Source: Sulfurimonas sp. (lineage in GTDB: Bacteria; Campylobacterota; Campylobacteria; Campylobacterales; Sulfurimonadaceae). From it: 38,359 bases of DNA. Below are positions 8,750-16,788 of the stretch, piece after piece. Each line of letters begins with the position of its first letter. The first letter of the stretch is position 1. Made by a program: the position numbers and the translations under genes. The stretch lies in contig JADGEZ010000020.1 of the NCBI GenBank assembly GCA_016744115.1, positions 1 through 38,359 of the forward strand, read 5' to 3'. The notes beneath the pieces are model-generated. The model saw nothing but the letters and a program-made list of their open reading frames with translations. It was not told the DNA's origin and ran no database searches.

Positions 8750-9097
8750 ATGAAAATAACTCTCATAATATTATTAATATTATTTAGCTTTAATCCAGTA
8801 TATGCACAAAATGCTTATGACTATTACTATTATGGAAATGGTGGAGCTAATTATACTAAGCTTAATAAAAGTGCTATTAGCAAGATAGCTAAAGCGGAGA
8901 TAAAAAGGTTATTATTAAAGAAAAAAATTCCCTCATCTTGGAGGGGTATGAAAATTTTTAAAATAGATAAATCTAACTCTAGTGACTGGAAAATTATTTT
9001 TAATAATCCAAACATAAAAGTCAAGTTAAAGCAAAAAATCTATATATTTATAGATGTATATGGAAAAGTGTTAGGGACTAATTATACTGCAAAATAA
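8750..9097 (+). CDS. Small secreted protein, DUF6488-like
   Basis: A 115-residue protein with a clear signal peptide (MKITLIILLILFSFNPVYA, cleavage probably after AYA/AQ). The mature part starts with a tyrosine- and glycine-rich stretch, then AISKIAKAEIKRLLLKKKIPSSW, a mid-section DWKIIFNNP and a C-terminal YIFIDVYGKVLGTNYT. The pattern of helix, IPSSW, W-x-I-x-F and a final G-x-x-x-G-x-N-Y-T resembles the small periplasmic DUF6488 family as I remember it; this needs a profile search. Function unknown. It could be a folded periplasmic accessory protein; there are no cysteines for heme or metal binding. It is last in the forward operon, before a hairpin. Confidence 0.75.
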   Translation: MKITLIILLILFSFNPVYAQNAYDYYYYGNGGANYTKLNKSAISKIAKAEIKRLLLKKKIPSSWRGMKIFKIDKSNSSDWKIIFNNPNIKVKLKQKIYIFIDVYGKVLGTNYTAK

Positions 9098-9105
9098 AAA
9101 TTAAA

Positions 9106-9138
9106 GTCATTCTCAGCTTGATTAGGAATCAAGCTTAG
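9106..9138. repeat. Dispersed repeat copy forming a hairpin (possible two-way terminator)
   Basis: GTCATTCTCAGCTTGATTAG at 9106-9125 begins a short repeat that recurs at 13915, 36942 and 38002. Here AGCTTGATT (9115-9123) and AATCAAGCT (9127-9135) form a perfect 9-bp stem with an AGG loop. It lies between two convergent genes and may terminate both. No T-run follows, so termination is uncertain. Confidence 0.6.
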
Positions 9139-9188
9139 GGTGATAAATTGAGTAGTGTTTTTAAGTTTAAGCTAGCGTGCCCTATTAC

Positions 9189-9719
9189 TTAAAAAGCCTC
9201 TTTACGGACATTTAGAATCTCTATAAAAGCATCAGCCATCATCTCATAGCCATCTGCATTTGGATGTATATAGTCAGTTTTAGTAAGATTATTAGATAAA
9301 ATATTCCTTAAAATATTTTCCTCAAACAAGAGATTTTTTTCTTTAGCTATCTCGTTATATATAAAGTGCGTATCTTTACTAAGAATAGAAAAATCAGGAA
9401 TACCAACAAGTAGAATATTTGAAGCACTTTGCTCTATAAGCTTTATCATAGCGAGTAAATTGTCTTTTATTTCTGTAGTATTGCGTCTGTTATATATATC
9501 ATTAGCACCATGGCAAAGAATAACTAAGCTTGGTTTGTCTTTTAAAAATAAAGGTAAACGAAGCAAACCCTCTGAACTTAGTTCACCATTTACTCCAGCA
9601 TTGATAACTTTTAAACCTGTTTTATTTGCTATCTGTCTTGGATAAGAAAGTTTATTTTCTGCTCCAAAACCATAAGTAATACTATCTCCAAATGCTAATA
9701 TCACTCTTTCACCTCTCAT
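9189..9719 (-). CDS. SGNH/GDSL-family hydrolase (arylesterase-like)
   Basis: A 176-residue SGNH hydrolase. All four blocks are visible: block I GDSIT at 11-15 with the nucleophile Ser13; block II Gly45 in NAGVNGE; block III GAND at 71-74; and block V D149-x-x-H152 in DYIHPN. It is closest in layout to the TesA-type multifunctional esterase/lysophospholipase group. No N-terminal signal peptide is present, so it is predicted to be cytoplasmic, unlike E. coli TesA. Substrate unknown. It stands alone, convergent with the operon to its left, and about 150 bases downstream of infC on the same strand. Confidence 0.9.
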   Translation of the reverse strand: MRGERVILAFGDSITYGFGAENKLSYPRQIANKTGLKVINAGVNGELSSEGLLRLPLFLKDKPSLVILCHGANDIYNRRNTTEIKDNLLAMIKLIEQSASNILLVGIPDFSILSKDTHFIYNEIAKEKNLLFEENILRNILSNNLTKTDYIHPNADGYEMMADAFIEILNVRKEAF

Positions 9720-9835
9720 CTATTTCATGTAAAGGATTATATCATAAGTAATTTAAGCGCAATAAACACTCCAAATTTCAAAGATAAGAAAATAATTATC
9801 GTAAATAAAAAGAGTGATGTAATTTCAAGGAGAGA

Positions 9836-9858
9836 AGCAAGGCAAAAAATGCATTGCT
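9836..9858. terminator. Stem-loop downstream of infC
   Basis: AGCAA-G-GCA and TGC-A-TTGCT pair with one internal mismatch around an A-rich loop, 16 bases beyond the infC stop. No good T-run follows on the minus strand, so this could be a 3'-end-stabilising hairpin instead of a terminator. Confidence 0.35.
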
Positions 9859-9873
9859 ATCTTGATTTTAGAT

Positions 9874-10392
9874 TCATTTTTGGGGAGTTACATACATATT
9901 GAAGTAACGACCTTCAAATTTAGGTGGTTTTTCCATCACTCCTATATCTTCAACCATTGGCCAAACACGGAGTAATACTTCTTTTCCAGCTTCTGGGTGA
10001 GCCATTTCACGACCTCGTAAAAATACTCTAAACTTTACATGAAAACCTTTTTCCAAAAACTCTCTTGCATGTTTTACTTTATAACTTACATCATTTTCGG
10101 CGATTTTAACCGAAAGTTTAATCTCTTTTACAACTATCTTAACTTGGTTTTTTCTTTGCTCTTTGAGCTTTTTCTCTTCTTGATATCTGTACTTACCGTA
10201 GTCCATAATCTTGGCAACAGGTGGCTTAGCATCAGGAGCTATAAGAACTAAGTCTTGCCCTAGTTCATTAGCTTTTTCCATTGCGTCATCAAAAGAGATA
10301 ATCCCTAAAGACTCTCCGCCATCTATGTTACATCTTAACTCTGTTGCACGAATATCGTCATTCATTATGACACGGTTTTTCTTTGGACTCAA
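9874..10392 (-). CDS. infC: Translation initiation factor IF-3
   Basis: A 172-residue IF-3, which binds the 30S subunit, checks start-codon pairing and blocks premature subunit joining. The N-domain has [17 protein letters not shown] and a [16 protein letters not shown] linker helix. The C-domain has [29 protein letters not shown] and [15 protein letters not shown]. The start is TTG, and its last two bases form part of the thrS stop (TTGA overlap), so infC is translationally coupled to thrS. A rare start codon on infC suits the autoregulation known in E. coli, where AUU is used. rpmI and rplT, which often follow infC, are not next to it here. Confidence 0.97.
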   Translation of the reverse strand: MSPKKNRVIMNDDIRATELRCNIDGGESLGIISFDDAMEKANELGQDLVLIAPDAKPPVAKIMDYGKYRYQEEKKLKEQRKNQVKIVVKEIKLSVKIAENDVSYKVKHAREFLEKGFHVKFRVFLRGREMAHPEAGKEVLLRVWPMVEDIGVMEKPPKFEGRYFNMYVTPQK

Positions 10393-12197
10393 AAATTTAC
10401 CTCATTTAGTTTAGTTTGTATAAGCGAGAGAAACTGCTCTTCACTTAGCTTGTATTGTTCTCTAGTCCTTCTATCACGAATCGCTACAGTTTTGTTTTTT
10501 ATCTCTTCATCACCGATAACGACAATCATCGGAACGCGAGTTTTTTCTGCAACTCTTATGCGTTTGTTTAGAGAATCATTCTTTGCATATATCTCACTAT
10601 CGGCATTAATGTCGATAAGTTTATCTGATAATTGCTTAGCATAATCTTTATGCACTTCTGCAACTGGCACTATTGCTACTTGAGTTGGTGCGATAAACAT
10701 AGGAAACTCACCTGCAAAATGCTCCGTTAAAATCCCAATAAATCTCTCAAATGAACCAAGAATTGCACGATGAATCATAACTGGCTGAATTTTTTCGTTA
10801 TTTTCGCCGTTATATTCAAGCCCAAAACGCTCGGGAAGATTATTATCGAGTTGAATCGTTCCACATTGCCATTCACGCCCTATAGCGTCGAGGATTTTGA
10901 TGTCGATTTTTGGACCGTAAAAAGCTCCTCCACCCTCGTCTATCTCATAGTCGAGATTATTTGCCTTCATTGCAGCGATAAGGGCTGCTTCTGATTTTTC
11001 CCAAACTTCTGCATCACCTACTGCTTTTTCAGGTTTTGTGGAAATCATCATTTTGTATTTAAATTCAAAAGTAGTCATTAGCTTATCTACAAAATCAATA
11101 ACTTCGATAATCTGCTCTTCTATTTGTTCTACAGTACAAAAAATATGCGCATCATCTTGTGTAAATTCACGAACACGAAACAAACCATGTAAAGCACCTG
11201 TCATCTCATGGCGATGCACTACACCATACTCAAAATACTTGATTGGTAAATCACGATAAGAGTGAAGTTCATCTTCATATACTTTGATATGACCCACACA
11301 GTTCATCGGTTTTACACCGAACTCTATCTCGTCAATGTTAGTAAAATACATATTTTCGCCGTAGTTTTGGTAATGCCCTGATGTTTTCCATAAATCACTT
11401 CTTAACATCTCTGGACCACGAACTGGCTCATAACCACGCTTTCTATGTGCTTTAAACAAAAGTGATTCTAACCTTGCTCTCAAGCGACCACCAGCTGGAA
11501 GCCAGATAGGAAAACCAGCACCCACTTCTTCACGAAAAGTAAAAAGCTTCATCTCGTTACCAAGTTTACGATGATCTCGTTTTGCAGCTTGAACTAGCAT
11601 CTCCATGTGAGCTTTAAGTGATTCTTTATCTGCAAATGCTATACCGTAAATACGAGTTAGCATCTCATTTTTAGAGTCTCCTCGAAGATAAGCACCTGCT
11701 ATTTTGCTAAGTTTGAAGTAGCGGATTAAGCCGATATTTGGTAAATGAGGTCCTTTGCAAAGGTCTTCAAACTCGCCTTGCTTGTAGATAGAAACTGTGT
11801 CATCAGGAATACTTTCCATCACCGCTAGTTTTAAATGATCGTCTTTAAATTTTTCTTGTGCTTCTTGCTTTGAGATAAAATATTTTTCTATGTTTAACTT
11901 TTTCTTTGCAAAAGAAAGCATCTGTTTTTCTATCTTTTTGAGATCACCCTCGCCAATGACTGATTGAGTCTTAAAATCATAATAAAAACCCTCTTTTACA
12001 GTTGGACCAACATAAAATTTCGCATCAGGATAAAGTGACTTTACAGCCTGTGCCATAAGATGTGCTGTTGAGTGACGGAGAATGTCTAAAGAATCAGGCG
12101 AGTTATCTAAAACTATCTCTTGGCCCTCAACTCCTCTTTCTTGTGCTGAAACTAAGTCTAGTATTTCATCATTATATTTTATTGCTATTGCGTTCAC
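10389..12197 (-). CDS. thrS: Threonine--tRNA ligase
   Basis: A 602-residue class II synthetase that charges tRNA-Thr. The N-terminal TGS-like region is short (about 40 residues), as I recall for ThrRS in this phylum. The editing domain follows, with [10 protein letters not shown] and the ICKGPH-like DLCKGPHLP. The catalytic core includes [17 protein letters not shown] (zinc cysteine), [15 protein letters not shown] (motif 2) and [11 protein letters not shown] (motif 3). The anticodon-binding domain ends the protein. The start is GTG, preceded by AAGGAAA. It sits 15 bases after ilvD on the same strand and overlaps infC. Confidence 0.97.
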   Translation of the reverse strand: MNAIAIKYNDEILDLVSAQERGVEGQEIVLDNSPDSLDILRHSTAHLMAQAVKSLYPDAKFYVGPTVKEGFYYDFKTQSVIGEGDLKKIEKQMLSFAKKKLNIEKYFISKQEAQEKFKDDHLKLAVMESIPDDTVSIYKQGEFEDLCKGPHLPNIGLIRYFKLSKIAGAYLRGDSKNEMLTRIYGIAFADKESLKAHMEMLVQAAKRDHRKLGNEMKLFTFREEVGAGFPIWLPAGGRLRARLESLLFKAHRKRGYEPVRGPEMLRSDLWKTSGHYQNYGENMYFTNIDEIEFGVKPMNCVGHIKVYEDELHSYRDLPIKYFEYGVVHRHEMTGALHGLFRVREFTQDDAHIFCTVEQIEEQIIEVIDFVDKLMTTFEFKYKMMISTKPEKAVGDAEVWEKSEAALIAAMKANNLDYEIDEGGGAFYGPKIDIKILDAIGREWQCGTIQLDNNLPERFGLEYNGENNEKIQPVMIHRAILGSFERFIGILTEHFAGEFPMFIAPTQVAIVPVAEVHKDYAKQLSDKLIDINADSEIYAKNDSLNKRIRVAEKTRVPMIVVIGDEEIKNKTVAIRDRRTREQYKLSEEQFLSLIQTKLNEVNF

Positions 12198-12212
12198 TAT
12201 TTGTTTCCTTAA

Positions 12213-13898
12213 CTAAAGTTCTGTTTTAAGTACAGCACCGTTTGATGCGTTTGATACGAGAAGTGAATAGCGTTTTAACCATTTTGATTTTACCTCGTTT
12301 TTATGAGGTTTCCATGTAACTCTTCTTTTCTCTATAACTGCCTCATCAACATTAAGTTGTAAAAGATGAGCATCTGTATCGAGCTCTATCTCGTCTCCAT
12401 CTTCGATTAGTGCGATTAAACCACCCTCAGCAGCTTCAGGGGAAACATGACCGATAGATGCACCACGAGTAGCACCCGAAAAGCGTCCATCTGTTATAAG
12501 TGCAACACTTTCGCCTAGTCCCATACCCATGATAAGTGAAGTGGGAGCTAACATCTCTTGCATACCAGGGCCACCTTTTGGACCCTCATAACGGATAACC
12601 ACCACATCACCTGATTGTACCTTATGAGCCATGATACCTGCTAAAGCCGCAGTTTGGGAGTTAAAACAAACTGCCTTACCTTTGAACTGTTTCATATTTC
12701 CTGTAATTCCAGCGGTTTTTACAACCGCACCCTCGCTTGCAAGATTTCCAAAAAGGATAGAGAGACCACCGACTTTAGAATAAGCATTTTCATTTGTATG
12801 GATAATATCTTCATCTAAAATTTCACAACCCTTTATACGCTGGGCTAATGTTTCTCCCGTAACCATTAAAGCATCTAAATCTAAAATTCCTGTACGCTTT
12901 GAGACTTCACACATTACTGCATTTACACCGCCTGCACGATTTACATCGTCCATATGAACATCACTTTTTGATGGAGATATTTTAGTAATATGAGCAACTT
13001 TGTCTGCTATTTCATTGATTTTTCTGATGTCAAAATCAACATCCGCTTCTTTTGCGATTGCAAGTAAGTGAAGAACTGTATTTGAACTTCCACCCATTGC
13101 CATATCTATTGCAAAAGCATTATGGATAGCTTTTTCATTTAAAATATTTTTCATTTTAAATCTTGGATCCTCTGCTTTTGCCATCTCAACAACTCTTACA
13201 GCAGCTTTTTTAACAATCTCTATACGCTCTGGTGTCATGGCTAAAACTGTTCCATTTCCAGGAAGTGCAATTCCCATCGCTTCACATAAAGTGTTCATAG
13301 AGTTTGCAGTAAACATACCAGAACAAGAACCACCTGATGGACAAGCCTCACACTCAATCTCATAAAGTTCTTCATCCGTCATTTTACCCTCAGCGTGTTG
13401 TCCAACAGCCTCAAAAGCAGTAGCAAGGTCGATAGGTGTACCATCTTTTTTATGCCCAGCAGCCATAGGTCCACCTGAAACAAAAATAGTAGGCACATTT
13501 ACACGCAAAGCCCCCATAATCATACCTGGAACAATCTTATCGCAGTTAGGAATACAAATCATAGCGTCAAGTTGGTGTGCGTTCATAACAGTTTCAATCG
13601 AATCTGCAATAAGCTCACGAGAAGGCAAAGAGTAAAGCATACCCTCATGCCCCATAGCGATCCCATCATCAACACCAATAGTGTTAAATACAAATGGAAC
13701 ACCACCAGCTTCACGAATGGCTTTTTTTACAATTTCGCCATATTCATGTAAAAAGAAATGCCCTGGAATAATGTCAATATAGCTATTTGCTATCCCAATA
13801 AAAGGCTTATCAAAGTCTTCATCTTTTAAACCTGTTGCACGAAGCAGTGAGCGGTGGGGAGCTTTGTCAAACCCTTTTTTTATTATATCACTTCTCAT
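12213..13898 (-). CDS. ilvD: Dihydroxy-acid dehydratase
   Basis: An IlvD/Edd-family iron-sulfur dehydratase, the common late step of valine, leucine and isoleucine synthesis. Visible landmarks are [14 protein letters not shown] (cluster cysteine), [16 protein letters not shown] (second cysteine motif), [12 protein letters not shown] and [21 protein letters not shown] start at the ATG at 13896-13898 ([16 protein letters not shown], 561 residues), because AAGGAT lies six bases upstream and family members begin at this point. The longer frame from 13919 would start inside an interspersed repeat. Downstream are thrS and infC. Confidence 0.96.
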   Translation of the reverse strand: MRSDIIKKGFDKAPHRSLLRATGLKDEDFDKPFIGIANSYIDIIPGHFFLHEYGEIVKKAIREAGGVPFVFNTIGVDDGIAMGHEGMLYSLPSRELIADSIETVMNAHQLDAMICIPNCDKIVPGMIMGALRVNVPTIFVSGGPMAAGHKKDGTPIDLATAFEAVGQHAEGKMTDEELYEIECEACPSGGSCSGMFTANSMNTLCEAMGIALPGNGTVLAMTPERIEIVKKAAVRVVEMAKAEDPRFKMKNILNEKAIHNAFAIDMAMGGSSNTVLHLLAIAKEADVDFDIRKINEIADKVAHITKISPSKSDVHMDDVNRAGGVNAVMCEVSKRTGILDLDALMVTGETLAQRIKGCEILDEDIIHTNENAYSKVGGLSILFGNLASEGAVVKTAGITGNMKQFKGKAVCFNSQTAALAGIMAHKVQSGDVVVIRYEGPKGGPGMQEMLAPTSLIMGMGLGESVALITDGRFSGATRGASIGHVSPEAAEGGLIALIEDGDEIELDTDAHLLQLNVDEAVIEKRRVTWKPHKNEVKSKWLKRYSLLVSNASNGAVLKTEL

Positions 13899-13914
13899 AA
13901 ATATCCTTAACTTT

Positions 13915-13940
13915 GTCATTCTGAACTTGATTCAGAATCA
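13915..13940. repeat. Dispersed GTCATTCTGAACTTGATT repeat copy
   Basis: A second copy of the interspersed unit, GTCATTCTGAACTTGATTCA followed by GAATCA. It contains the internal inverted pair TGATTC...GAATCA and lies just upstream of ilvD. The frame extension of ilvD into it is spurious. Confidence 0.6.
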
Positions 13941-14012
13941 TATACAAAAGCGATTATAGCACTTTTTTTTAAATTTGTCGTAAATACTCTTTACAAATAA
14001 AAAACTATAGGC

Positions 14013-14018
14013 TATAAT
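14013..14018 (+). promoter_or_regulatory. -10 box of the tRNA cluster
   Basis: A perfect TATAAT lies 31 bases before tRNA-Gly in an A+T-rich upstream region without a clear -35 box, as expected for sigma-70 promoters in Campylobacterota. A CTTACTAA/TTAGTAAG hairpin (14028-14044) lies in the leader just before the first tRNA and is probably removed during processing. Confidence 0.7.
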
Positions 14019-14048
14019 TCCGTCTCACTTACTAAGTTAGTAAGAGTT

Positions 14049-14123
14049 GCGGGAGTAGCTCAGCGGTAGAGCATAACCTTGCCAAGGTTGGGGTCGCGAG
14101 TTCGAACCTCGTCTCCCGCTCCA
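14049..14123 (+). tRNA. tRNA-Gly (GCC)
   Basis: Acceptor arms GCGGGAG and CTCCCGC pair perfectly, the anticodon loop TTGCCAA carries GCC (14081-14083), GTTCGAA is the T-loop and CCA is encoded. It is first of four closely spaced tRNAs that probably share one transcript. Confidence 0.97.
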
Positions 14124-14162
14124 TTTAAATTATTATTATAACTGTGATTTTCATTCACATAT

Positions 14163-14249
14163 GCCCGGATGGCGAAATTGGTAGACGCAGGGGACTTAAA
14201 ATCCCCCGGTAGCAATACTGTGCCGGTTCAAGTCCGGCTCCGGGCACCA
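14163..14249 (+). tRNA. tRNA-Leu (TAA)
   Basis: Acceptor arms GCCCGGA and TCCGGGC pair, a long variable arm is present as in class II tRNAs, and the anticodon loop CTTAAAA carries TAA (14197-14199). Discriminator A and CCA are encoded. Confidence 0.97.
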
Positions 14250-14268
14250 TTGGAATGAAAAGATAACT

Positions 14269-14342
14269 GGTGCCATCGCCAAGTGGTAAGGCCGCAGCCT
14301 GCAAAGCTGCTATCCCCAGTTCAAATCTGGGTGGCACCTCCA
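14269..14342 (+). tRNA. tRNA-Cys (GCA)
   Basis: Acceptor arms GGTGCCA and TGGCACC pair. The anticodon stem GCAGC/GCTGC encloses CTGCAAA with anticodon GCA (14301-14303). Discriminator T (U73), the usual Cys identity base, precedes the encoded CCA. Confidence 0.97.
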
Positions 14343-14380
14343 GTTTTATAATTTTAAAACTTATTAAGTACAACAATTGT

Positions 14381-14469
14381 GGATCTTTGGCAGAGTTGGT
14401 CGAATGCACCGGTCTTGAAAACCGGCGAGGGTCACACCTCCCAGAGTTCGAATCTCTGAGGGTCCACCA
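14381..14469 (+). tRNA. tRNA-Ser (TGA)
   Basis: Anticodon stem CCGGT/ACCGG encloses CTTGAAA with anticodon TGA (14416-14418), and a long variable arm (GAGG...CCTC) marks a class II tRNA. The acceptor GGATCTT/AGGGTCC contains two G-U pairs, and the base before CCA reads A where bacterial tRNA-Ser usually has G. An integrase remnant lies directly downstream, so this gene may have been an attachment site. Confidence 0.95.
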
Positions 14470-14568
14470 TCACTTAATCTAAACTATTCTAATAAACCCT
14501 ATAAATACGAGCTTTCACTACAAAAATCACTCTCTTTTAATCTAAATCATGCTATAGTAATCTAAACT

Positions 14569-14599
14569 TTTTAGGGATAAGCAATAATTTTCCCTAAAA
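14569..14599. terminator. Hairpin after the tRNA cluster
   Basis: TTTTAGGGA (14569-14577) and TCCCTAAAA (14591-14599) form a perfect 9-bp stem with a 13-base loop. It is the first strong stem-loop beyond tRNA-Ser and may end the tRNA transcript, or be part of a relict attachment region. Confidence 0.4.
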
Positions 14600-14894
14600 G
14601 TATACTACTTTCTATCCCTATTGATGATAATGAAGCCAAAGATATTTTAGTGATACTACATATAACGGTAGATAGAAATATAAAAGAAAGTGCAAGAAAA
14701 TTATTTCATACAATCAGTAAAACTTTTAAATGGGCTGTTGCTAATGATACAATCTAAAAGGCTGATAAAGTTAAAGGTTCAAAAGAATATATCGAAGAAC
14801 AGATGCAGTTATTTGAACAAGCTGAGCAACATAAAAAATGTTAAATGCTGTAGTTCATCAACAAGAAGTAATAACAGAACAGTTTACTAAATAA
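14581..14894 (+). pseudogene. Decayed P4-type tyrosine integrase and adjoining remnant
   Basis: One frame from 14581 to a stop at 14755 reads SIPIDDNEAKDIL, then DRNIKESARKLFHTISKTFK followed by WAVANDTI. This resembles the core-binding segment of P4-family phage integrases (usually TAxR...ISxIFxxAVA). No start codon, no catalytic R-H-R-Y domain and no N-terminal DNA-binding domain remain. After the stop the same frame continues with KVKGSKEYIEEQMQLFEQAE to a stop at 14842, and a one-base shift opens a last MLNAVVHQQEVITEQFTK run to 14894. The second part is not recognised and may belong to another gene of the lost element. Its position after tRNA-Ser is typical for such integrases. Confidence 0.65.
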
Positions 14895-14967
14895 AAAACC
14901 ATTATTTGACTCCGTGCTTTATATTTCTTTCTTTTAAGGGAACTATTTTTTTCTGATTTTTAAGAGT

Positions 14968-15069
14968 TTATGTTACTGGTTTTAAACTCTCATGAATACA
15001 GACTAATAACATTCCAAATGCTAAAACACAAGCTACTTTGTCTGCTCCTTGATAGTATATATTCTCCAT
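14968..15069 (-). CDS. Possible small hydrophobic protein
   Basis: A 33-residue frame starting MENIYYQGADKVACVLAFG with a central hydrophobic stretch and ending ESLKPVT. An in-frame ATG four codons upstream (15079-15081) is also possible. Neither start has a convincing Shine-Dalgarno. It may be a small membrane protein or a leftover of the decayed mobile element around it. No family recognised. Confidence 0.22.
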   Translation of the reverse strand: MENIYYQGADKVACVLAFGMLLVCIHESLKPVT

Positions 15070-15172
15070 TGTCAAGACCATGTTAATTTACTAAGGAACT
15101 ATTCAAAAAGTATCAAAGAGTTTTAATTTTTTAGTAAAGCTAGCATTTAAGGGTCTTATTTGTCTATTTAGT

Positions 15173-15748
15173 TTAGAGCAGGTGTCCCATCTCATCTTTT
15201 TTAACATCTAGGTAATCTACATTATGTTTATTAGAGTCCATGATAATAGGAACTCTTTGAACAACTTCAATATCATCAAGTGAGTTAATCTTATGTGGGT
15301 TATTTGTAAGTAATTTTATTTTATGAATATTGAAGTGATGGAGTATAAAAGGAACTACCTCGTATGTTCGCTCATCTGCTTCAAAGCCTAATTGATGGTT
15401 TGCTTCTATAGTGTTTAAACCCTTATCCTGCAAAGCATAAGCATTGATTTTATTTAAAAGACCTATATTTCTGCCCTCTTGTCTGAGGTAAATTACCATT
15501 CCATTTGTTTGTTCAGCCAAAGCAAGAGCGTATTCTAGTTGATCACGGCAATCACATTTTAAGCTTCCTATAGCATCACCTGTTAGACATTCTGAATGAA
15601 TCCTAACTATGGGTATCTCTGGAAGATTTTCTTTATAAATGGCAAGGTGTTCTTTGCAACCATCTTTACATGCTTCTTTGAAAGCTTTGACTTTAAAGTT
15701 ACCAAAACGAGATGGCAGGTTTGCGACTTGAGATATTTCTATGTTCAT
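15173..15748 (-). CDS. ribA: GTP cyclohydrolase II
   Basis: A 191-residue RibA, which opens GTP in the first committed step of riboflavin synthesis. The zinc site is visible as SECLTGDAIGSLKCDCRDQL (three cysteines), and RQEGRNIGL is the conserved catalytic/substrate loop. LLTNNPHK and VQRVPI complete the family pattern. I start at the ATG at 15746-15748 (MNIEISQVANLPSRFGNF), where family members begin; the longer frame to 15814 would run into the promoter region of hemB. It is a stand-alone RibA without the RibB domain, and is divergent from hemB. No FMN riboswitch-like leader is visible. Confidence 0.94.
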   Translation of the reverse strand: MNIEISQVANLPSRFGNFKVKAFKEACKDGCKEHLAIYKENLPEIPIVRIHSECLTGDAIGSLKCDCRDQLEYALALAEQTNGMVIYLRQEGRNIGLLNKINAYALQDKGLNTIEANHQLGFEADERTYEVVPFILHHFNIHKIKLLTNNPHKINSLDDIEVVQRVPIIMDSNKHNVDYLDVKKDEMGHLL

Positions 15749-15805
15749 TAATTTAATCTTTAAAATGGTAAAATTTTGCAAGATTATATCAAAAAAAGGT
15801 TTATA

Positions 15806-16777
15806 ATGTTTCAAAGATTTCGTAGAACTCGTTTAAATAAGCACTTGCGTGCCTTAGTAAGGGAAACTAATGTGAGTGTAAATGATTTTATTTACCCTCT
15901 TTTTATTCGTGAGGGGAAGGGAATTAAAACAGAAGTCTCTTCAATGCCTGGTGTCTTTCAAATGAGCATAGATGAAATTTTAAAAGAGTGTGAAGAGTTA
16001 AAAAAACTTGGAATATTTTCTATTCTTTTGTTTGGTATCCCTGAGGTAAAAGATTCTATTGGAAGTGATAGTTTATGTGAGTATGGGATTATTACCTCAT
16101 CCATTCGTACTATTAAAAAGGCTCATCCTGATATGTTTATAGTGACTGACCTTTGTTTTTGTGAATATACCGATCATGGACATTGTGGAATTATTGATGA
16201 AGTAAACAAGACTGTAGATAATGATGCCACACTTCAAATATCAAAGCAACAAGCCCTTATTCATGCAAAGGCTGGAGTTGATATGATTGCACCCTCTGGA
16301 ATGATGGATGGGATTATTGAGACTTTAAGAGAGGCTCTTGATGCTGAGGGGTTTGAAAATCTACCTATTATGGCGTATTCAACAAAGTTTTCTTCTGGGT
16401 ATTATGGTCCCTTTAGAGATGTAGCAGAGTCTAGCCCTAGTTTTGGCGACCGTACTTCATACCAGATGGATCCTGCTAATCGCCGTGAAGCAATAGCTGA
16501 ATCTCTATCAGATGAGGCTCAAGGAGCTGATATATTGATGGTAAAACCAGCCCTTGCTTACTTAGATATAGTGCGTGAGATTAAAGATGCCTCGTCACTT
16601 CCTATGGCTGTTTATAATGTAAGTGGAGAGTATGCAATGTTAAAGTTTGCAGGAATGAATAACTTAATTGATTATGATAGAGTTGTGATGGAGACTATGA
16701 TCTCTTTTAAGCGTGCAGGAGCTGATATTATCATCTCCTATCACGCAAAAGAAGTAGCTAAACTTTTACAAGTTTAG
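15806..16777 (+). CDS. hemB: Delta-aminolevulinic acid dehydratase (porphobilinogen synthase)
   Basis: A 323-residue HemB that joins two 5-aminolevulinate molecules into porphobilinogen in heme synthesis. Visible signatures are [16 protein letters not shown] (the cysteine-containing metal site), the active-site lysine segment [17 protein letters not shown], and [10 protein letters not shown] with the Schiff-base lysine. The start [15 protein letters not shown] is chosen at ATG 15806, with AAAAAAAGG just upstream; the longer frame from 15776 overlaps ribA's upstream region and lacks a ribosome binding site. The last codons form the left arm of a 19-bp palindrome shared with the convergent chemoreceptor gene. 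Confidence 0.96.
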   Translation: MFQRFRRTRLNKHLRALVRETNVSVNDFIYPLFIREGKGIKTEVSSMPGVFQMSIDEILKECEELKKLGIFSILLFGIPEVKDSIGSDSLCEYGIITSSIRTIKKAHPDMFIVTDLCFCEYTDHGHCGIIDEVNKTVDNDATLQISKQQALIHAKAGVDMIAPSGMMDGIIETLREALDAEGFENLPIMAYSTKFSSGYYGPFRDVAESSPSFGDRTSYQMDPANRREAIAESLSDEAQGADILMVKPALAYLDIVREIKDASSLPMAVYNVSGEYAMLKFAGMNNLIDYDRVVMETMISFKRAGADIIISYHAKEVAKLLQV

Positions 16778-16788
16778 CTACTTCTTTT
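16747..16788. terminator. 19-bp perfect palindrome, two-way terminator between hemB and the chemoreceptor gene
   Basis: AAAAGAAGTAGCTAAACTT (16747-16765) and its exact reverse complement (16770-16788) enclose a 4-base TTAC loop. The arms begin with A-runs and end with T-runs in both directions. The hemB TAG and the convergent TAG of the chemoreceptor gene both lie inside the right arm, so the structure can terminate both transcripts. Confidence 0.85.

Larger units (their letters stand above)
14470..15172. other. Gene-poor region after the tRNA cluster
   Basis: About 700 bases with no intact gene. It holds the hairpin at 14569-14599, the integrase remnant at 14581-14894, and A+T-rich DNA to the ribA stop. 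One short minus-strand frame at 14968-15069 is listed separately. No second copy of the tRNA-Ser 3' end was seen, so no attL/attR pair can be drawn. Confidence 0.6.

Noticed and set aside
14470..15172. att site pair flanking a genomic island
   Set aside because: No second copy of the tRNA-Ser 3' end was found in the window, so island borders cannot be set.
15749..15805. FMN riboswitch upstream of ribA
   Set aside because: The divergent region is too short and lacks the conserved RFN element.
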